DNA of 25,734 nucleotides from the NCBI GenBank assembly GCA_964564785.1, contig CAZMCT010000046.1, positions 1 through 25,734 on the forward strand. The letters run 5' to 3'. The translations under genes and the position numbers were made by a program. How positions within the stretch are numbered: position 1 is the first letter of the stretch; every line of letters starts with the position of its first letter. Source of the DNA: CAZMCT01 sp964564785 (GTDB lineage Bacteria > Planctomycetota > Phycisphaerae > UBA1845 > Fen-1342). The notes below the pieces were generated by a model. It saw only the letters and a program-made list of their open reading frames with translations. It had not been told where the DNA came from and did not search any database. Below are positions 21,956 to 25,734 of this stretch, piece after piece.

Positions 21956-22854
21956 CGTCCGCCGATCCCAACCTGGGACACGCGACCGCTTCCTTCGCCG
22001 AGGCCCTCCTCGACCCACAGGTCGCCTGCGACAGCCTCCGCGAGGCCGCCGCCCTTTGTCGCGATGACCCCCTCCGCCGCGGTTCCCTGCTGGTCTTCGG
22101 CACCGCCGGCCAGGTCGTCATGACCGGCGACATGCACGGCCACCTGCGCAACTTCGACAAGCTCCAACGCTTCTGCTCGCTCGAGCACAGCCCCGGCCGC
22201 TGCGTCATCCTCCACGAGCTGATCCACACCGAGCCCGAGGCCGGCGGCGTCGACACCTCGATCGACCTCCTGGTCCGTGCCGCACAGTGGAAGTGCCGTT
22301 TCCCCGACAACGTCTTCTTCCTCCAGTCCAACCACGAGCTCTCGCAGCTCTGCGGGCACGAGATCACCAAGGGCGGCCGCTGCGTCCTGGCCGATTTCGA
22401 GCGCGGCGTGCGGGTCCGCTACGGCCCGCGCGGCGACGACGTCCTCGCGGCCGTCAACGTCTTGCTCGCGGCTTTCCCGCTCGCCGCTCGCCTCGCCAAC
22501 GGCGTCTTCCTCGCCCACAGCCTCCCCGACGCCCTCTGGTCCGACCGCTTCGACCTCACCGTCTTCGACCGGCTGCCCACGCCCGCGGACCTCGCCCCCG
22601 GCGGGGCTGCCTACGCGCTCGTCTGGGGTCGCTTTCACACGCCGGAGGTCATCGAGCACTACGCCCGCCGCTTCCAGGCCGAGGTCTTCGTCGTCGGCCA
22701 CACGCCCCAGGAGGACGGCTTCGCCCGCGTCGGCCGCATGCTCATCCTCGCCAGCGACCACAATCACGGCGTATTCCTCCCCATCGACCTCAACCGCCGC
22801 TACACCGCGGCCGAGCTCGAGACGCACGTCCGCAAGTTCGTCAGCGTGCCGTAG
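21952..22854 (+). CDS. PPP-like metallophosphoesterase, partner of the kinase
   Basis: A 300-residue protein with the PPP/calcineurin-type order of metal motifs. GDMHGH (59-64) is intact. The second motif, normally GDxxDRG, is replaced by HELIHTEPEAGG (88-99). GNHE reads SNHE (126-129). His189 is in LAHS, and VVGHTPQEDG (247-256) gives the last histidine. An extra SDHNHG (268-273) is near the end. Family members dephosphorylate Ser/Thr or small nucleotides with two metal ions; loss of the DRG aspartate could alter the second metal site or the substrate. The GTG start overlaps the kinase stop by four bases, with no independent ribosome binding site. It is probably the antagonist of the kinase, by context only. 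Confidence 0.75.
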   Translation: MTSADPNLGHATASFAEALLDPQVACDSLREAAALCRDDPLRRGSLLVFGTAGQVVMTGDMHGHLRNFDKLQRFCSLEHSPGRCVILHELIHTEPEAGGVDTSIDLLVRAAQWKCRFPDNVFFLQSNHELSQLCGHEITKGGRCVLADFERGVRVRYGPRGDDVLAAVNVLLAAFPLAARLANGVFLAHSLPDALWSDRFDLTVFDRLPTPADLAPGGAAYALVWGRFHTPEVIEHYARRFQAEVFVVGHTPQEDGFARVGRMLILASDHNHGVFLPIDLNRRYTAAELETHVRKFVSVP

Positions 22855-22863
22855 GACAACCGC

Positions 22864-23008
22864 GGGTGGCACGGTCCGGAGGTCGCGGGTGGCACGGTCG
22901 GGAGGTCGCCTGGGCGACCGCAGGGCCGTGGTCGTGTGTCGGCCGTGGTCGCTTGCCGGCCAGCGGCCACCGCCCATCGCGGCAGCCCCCCTGCGGACCG
23001 TGCCACCC
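22864..23008. repeat. Composite intergenic element with 15-base inverted ends
   Basis: GGGTGGCACGGTCCG (22864-22878) is mirrored exactly by CGGACCGTGCCACCC (22994-23008). A second GGGTGGCACGG copy lies at 22887-22897, and two CCGTGGTCG words lie inside. No protein is encoded. The same 15-base word is found at 1014-1028. The structure could be a non-mobile remnant or a small dispersed palindromic unit. Confidence 0.6.
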
Positions 23009-23010
23009 CC

Positions 23011-23070
23011 GCCTCCCGCGGAGCCAGTCCCCTTTTTCAACCCTCCCGCGGTGCCTGTCCCCTTTTTCAA
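23011..23070 (-). repeat. Tandem pair of the dispersed 30-base motif
   Basis: Two 30-base units abut (23011-23040 and 23041-23070) and differ at three positions. Read on the minus strand each begins TTGAAAAAGGGGAC. The right unit is identical to the reverse complement of bases 937-966. It lies 11 bases after the amidase stop on the minus strand. Confidence 0.75.
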
Positions 23071-23081
23071 GCAACGGGCTG

Positions 23082-24071
23082 CTATCGCAGCTCGCGCCGC
23101 ACTCCCTTCAGCACCCGCTCCCAGTCGAACGCCGGACCCGGGTCGATCTTCTCCCGCGTCACATGGCAGTGCCCCAGCAGCCCGCTCCAGGCCGCCAGCT
23201 CCTCCTTCGTCAGCACGTCGGTACGCACGCGCCCGTCCGGCCCGCGCGGCGCTTCCACCCGAATCTTCGGCAGCACCCGGCACAACGCGGCCGTCAGCTT
23301 GATCAGCGACCGGTACTGCGCCTCGGTCAGGTCATACTGCCGCAGCGCGCGGCCGTTGATCGTCCCCGTCACCGGCTCCGGCCGGGCCGGCCGGGCGACG
23401 AAGCCGGCCGTCCGCAACCCCGGCGGCCCGAGCTCCGGGGGGACGGTGACGTACGGCCCGTGCCGGTCGTGGGCGTACCACTTGTTCAGCACGTCCAGCT
23501 CTTCGTACGCCCCGATGTTCGCGATCTCGACCCCCACGCTGCGGTCGTTGGCCGTGCCCGCGTGCCAGGCCCGCTCCTTCACGTCGAGGGTCTGATAGAT
23601 CGTCCCGTCGAGGTCGAGCATGAAGTGCACGCTCAGCCCCCGCAGGTCCTGCAGCACCTGGAAACACCGCCGGCTTGTCCCGCACGCGTCGTAGTGAATC
23701 ACGAACTGGTCCACCCACTCGGCCAGCCGCGGCGCCGACCAGCCCTCCGCGCGGACCGCGGCCGCGAGCTCGTCCGGCAGGTGCCGCCGCAGCGAGTCGT
23801 AGCGCACCGGGTCGTCGCTCACCGGGTGCGAGGGCCGCGTCGCGGGCGAGAAGCGGCACTCCACGCGGTACGCGTCGTACCCGCCGGGGTCGAGCCAGAG
23901 CACGACCGGCGCCCCGGTGTGCACGAGCCGGCCGCAGACCACGATCTCGTCGCCGCATCTTTCGAGCGGCCGCCCCGGCCGGCCGTAGCGTGGCCCGACG
24001 CAGCCGGCGAGGAGCAGCAGGGCAGCCAGAACAAGCGGCGTGAGGCAACGGCGGGCTGTCAGGGCGTACAT
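23082..24071 (-). CDS. N-acetylmuramoyl-L-alanine amidase, lipoprotein
   Basis: A 329-residue amidase_2 (AmpD/PGRP-like) zinc enzyme that cleaves the bond between MurNAc and the stem peptide. A lipoprotein signal (LLLLAGC, Cys24) predicts anchoring in the membrane facing the periplasm. Catalytic-domain motifs are FVIHYDA (zinc His126), a strand SVHFMLDLDGTIYQT (147-161), AWHAG (His170), SVGVEIAN (Glu183) and GHCHVTREKIDPG (301-313, second zinc His and Asp). About 100 residues precede the domain and are not recognised, and a 45-residue insertion (WYAHDRHGPY ... TGTINGRAL) splits it. The start at 24071 has AAGGAG five bases upstream. It is monocistronic. It may act with the NamZ-like muramidase elsewhere in the window on wall turnover; that is inference. 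Confidence 0.85.
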   Translation of the reverse strand: MYALTARRCLTPLVLAALLLLAGCVGPRYGRPGRPLERCGDEIVVCGRLVHTGAPVVLWLDPGGYDAYRVECRFSPATRPSHPVSDDPVRYDSLRRHLPDELAAAVRAEGWSAPRLAEWVDQFVIHYDACGTSRRCFQVLQDLRGLSVHFMLDLDGTIYQTLDVKERAWHAGTANDRSVGVEIANIGAYEELDVLNKWYAHDRHGPYVTVPPELGPPGLRTAGFVARPARPEPVTGTINGRALRQYDLTEAQYRSLIKLTAALCRVLPKIRVEAPRGPDGRVRTDVLTKEELAAWSGLLGHCHVTREKIDPGPAFDWERVLKGVRRELR

Positions 24072-24105
24072 GAGAGCTCCTTGGAAGGGGTGGATGACGT
24101 GGGGC

Positions 24106-24111
24106 ATTTTA
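24106..24111 (-). promoter_or_regulatory. Candidate -10 box for the amidase gene
   Basis: TAAAAT on the minus strand (five of six positions) lies 34 bases before the amidase ATG, giving a leader of about 27 bases that contains the AAGGAG site. The -35 region is weak. Confidence 0.3.
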
Positions 24112-24293
24112 CACCCGCCGGTGTGTCACACAGCAGCCGGGTGTCAGCCCCGTGCGCGGCCAAATCGCGCGCCCTGGGGACGTGCCCAGCGGGCGGCACC
24201 CCGTCGGCCGGGAAACGCGCGCTAGCGGCGACGCGGCACACGATAGGCCTGCGCGCTCTCCCGTAAGCGCTGACTAGTGCGCGTTCAACAGAA

Positions 24294-24320
24294 AGAGCCC
24301 CGCGCGCCGCGCGGGGCTCT
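24294..24320 (-). terminator. Terminator of the pseudopilin gene
   Basis: AGAGCCCCGCGC-gcc-GCGCGGGGCTCT is a perfect 12-bp stem with a three-base loop. It lies 33 bases past the pseudopilin stop on the minus strand and is followed there by TTTCTG, a short T-run. Confidence 0.7.
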
Positions 24321-24353
24321 CATCAAGTCGGTCCGTTCGGCTTGTCCGGGAAC

Positions 24354-25376
24354 CTACCGCCAGTAGCCCTTCCAGATGTTGTGATCGGGGCCGAAGGGGT
24401 CACGCTGCGCCGGGTTCTTGGTGCCAGGGAAACCATACATCAGTACGCCGAATCCCGGCACGTAATAGTCCTTCGACGGCACCGCGGCCGCGTGCGAATC
24501 GAGGAACAGCGCGTTCGTCTTTCCGTCCCAGCGACCGCTGCGGGCCTGGGACGATTGCGTTGTGCGTTCGGCAACACTGATGAACGTATACACCCGGCGG
24601 CCCTTGACACCGTGCGGGGCGAACGGTGGCAGCGACTCCCCGGTCCACCCAATCTGATAGGGACCTTCCTGCTGCAACTCCGGCGGACCGGTGCCGCGAC
24701 TTCGGTACCACGCGTCGGCGATCAGCCACTCCTCCGACGGGTGAGCGATCGCGGTCACCTTCTTGGGCGCGTTGCGCGCCTCACGGGCGCGGTCCTCAGC
24801 GGAGTTGCCGTATATGCTCAGGCCGAAATAGTAACTGGGATTCGTTTCGCGCACACCGCCCACGGGGCCCGACTGTCCGTCGCTTTCAATGCCGACGTTG
24901 TTCAGCACGTAGTCCGTTGGGTACACTTTCCGATTCGTGATCGCCCGGAACTTCATGAAGCTCGACTCGGGGTTGATCATCTCGCCAGTCGGACAGGTCG
25001 CGATCTGGTCCGACACCGTGTTCTTCTGGCTGCTGCTGTCGCTCAGTACTTCGCGCAGCTTGTGCGTGAGGTAGCGCTCCTGTTGGTCCTTGGCGTCCTC
25101 GACAGACCAGCCATCCTGTATCAGGTGATCGATGCCCTGGTTCCGGTACACCGCCGGGTGCAGCCCGCCGGGGAGCGTGTCCTGGAAATAGTTGATGTAC
25201 TGCGCGATCCCTTGCCCCATGGAACGCAGATTGGACAGACATTTCACGGCGCGGGTCTGCTCGCGCGCGGCCGCCAGCGACGGTAAGAGGATCGAGATCA
25301 GCAGCGCGATGATGGCCACCACGACCAGCAGCTCGATCAGTGTGAACGCCGCATATCTTCGGGCTGACTTACACAT
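24354..25376 (-). CDS. Type II secretion/pilin-like pseudopilin (prepilin N-terminal methylation motif)
   Basis: A 340-residue protein. A short basic leader (MCKSARRYAA) is followed by FTLIELLVVVAIIALLISILL (11-31), the prepilin cleavage and methylation helix. The residue before the cleavage point is Ala rather than the usual Gly. The rest is a large globular domain with TNALFLDSHAAAV (287-299), which matches the FLDGHA-type C-terminal signature of planctomycete DUF1559-like proteins. Such proteins are processed by a prepilin peptidase and assembled in the envelope; they are very numerous in Planctomycetes and their roles are mostly unknown. The start at 25376 has no clear Shine-Dalgarno sequence. 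A strong hairpin terminator follows. It is monocistronic. Confidence 0.85.
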   Translation of the reverse strand: MCKSARRYAAFTLIELLVVVAIIALLISILLPSLAAAREQTRAVKCLSNLRSMGQGIAQYINYFQDTLPGGLHPAVYRNQGIDHLIQDGWSVEDAKDQQERYLTHKLREVLSDSSSQKNTVSDQIATCPTGEMINPESSFMKFRAITNRKVYPTDYVLNNVGIESDGQSGPVGGVRETNPSYYFGLSIYGNSAEDRAREARNAPKKVTAIAHPSEEWLIADAWYRSRGTGPPELQQEGPYQIGWTGESLPPFAPHGVKGRRVYTFISVAERTTQSSQARSGRWDGKTNALFLDSHAAAVPSKDYYVPGFGVLMYGFPGTKNPAQRDPFGPDHNIWKGYWR

Positions 25377-25734
25377 GGCATGATCCGTTTCATGTGCCTG
25401 TGAACGAACTCGAACCGGCACCCACCCGCCACGCCGGTGGCGCAAGACCATTCCGCGTGCCGGGCTCGAGCCCGCCGCACACCTTCAAGCCTACCACCTC
25501 CATCGGGTCCTTTCAATACTCAAACTGCCAAAGCGGGCAGGATGTGCACTTCCCCCGCCGCCATTGCAGCGGGGGCCGCGCGGCGCAGTCGAATGCCTGT
25601 AAGTTACTGTCGTACATGATCTTGCGACTCCCGGCCCCGCTCCCGCCCGCCCCCCCTCCACCTGCCGCCAGCGCATTTTTCATCCAAAATCAACAAAATC
25701 CTCCAATTCTCGACGACGGCCGGGGGCGCACGGG
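25377..25734. other. Non-coding upstream region of the pseudopilin gene
   Basis: No gene is seen. Bases 25672-25706 are an AT-rich island (TTTTTCATCCAAAATCAACA) unlike the surrounding sequence, which could be part of a promoter or the end of the next gene's control region. I can assign no certain promoter. Confidence 0.4.

Noticed and set aside
22287..24266. A 659-codon plus-strand frame across the phosphoesterase and amidase
   Set aside because: It is out of frame with the phosphoesterase, antisense to the amidase and crosses repeats; its composition is shadow-like.
1..25734. CRISPR array, prophage or transposase
   Set aside because: No regularly spaced direct repeats with unique spacers and no integrase or transposase motifs were seen on either strand.

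Overview
The window is a GC-rich (roughly 65-70 %) bacterial chromosome segment. Several hallmarks point to Planctomycetota, probably Phycisphaerae or a close relative: short PEP-CTERM tails (PEP + hydrophobic stretch + Arg cluster), a secreted protein ending in two dockerin/EF-hand-like repeats (GDINGDGEVGFGDINPFV type), an FTLIELLVVVAIIALL-type pseudopilin, a fibre-like protein with repeated NVGIGTxxPxxxLHV motifs, and palindromic intergenic repeats. The phylum assignment is inference from protein style. No rRNA, phage block, IS element or CRISPR array is present.

Layout. 1-1465: the 3' end of an unknown gene, a small sulfotransferase-like gene on the minus strand, then a repeat-rich non-coding stretch. 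1466-6350: a CII-like regulator running tail-to-tail into a minus-strand pair of 2-hydroxyacyl-CoA dehydratase activase-type proteins (about 1070 and 430 aa) whose reading frames overlap by 94 bases. 6351-7669: a possible small membrane protein, then a secreted PEP-CTERM protein interrupted by one in-frame UGA that is followed at once by a SECIS-like hairpin. 7698-11510: a tight three-gene minus-strand operon encoding a fibre-like surface protein, a C10 (streptopain-family) cysteine protease and a dockerin-repeat protein. 11843-13503: two SAM methyltransferases. 13682-14374: a second PEP-CTERM protein. 14701-15981: pheA, divergent from tRNA-Val(UAC). 16251-17450: a NamZ/DUF1343 exo-muramidase. 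17573-20336: a repeat/TPR-like secreted protein followed by miaB. 20481-22854: a small membrane protein, a strong terminator, then a translationally coupled Ser/Thr kinase and PPP-like phosphoesterase. 23082-24071: an amidase lipoprotein. 24354-25376: a pseudopilin.

How parts may work together. The fibre/protease/dockerin operon looks like a dedicated secreted or cell-surface module. The kinase and phosphoesterase share a GTGA overlap and so probably form a reversible phosphorylation switch; both depart from canonical motifs (non-RD catalytic loop in the kinase, degenerate second metal motif in the phosphatase). NamZ and the amidase are both peptidoglycan hydrolases of the turnover type but are not physically linked. 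The rest is core metabolism and tRNA maturation (pheA, miaB, tRNA-Val).

Most worth checking: the in-frame UGA at 7145 with its hairpin, whose apical bases AGGUCU equal those of the E. coli fdhF SECIS as I remember it; the kinase-phosphatase pair; the fibre-C10 protease-dockerin operon; and the exact 30-base motif found in opposite orientations 22 kb apart.
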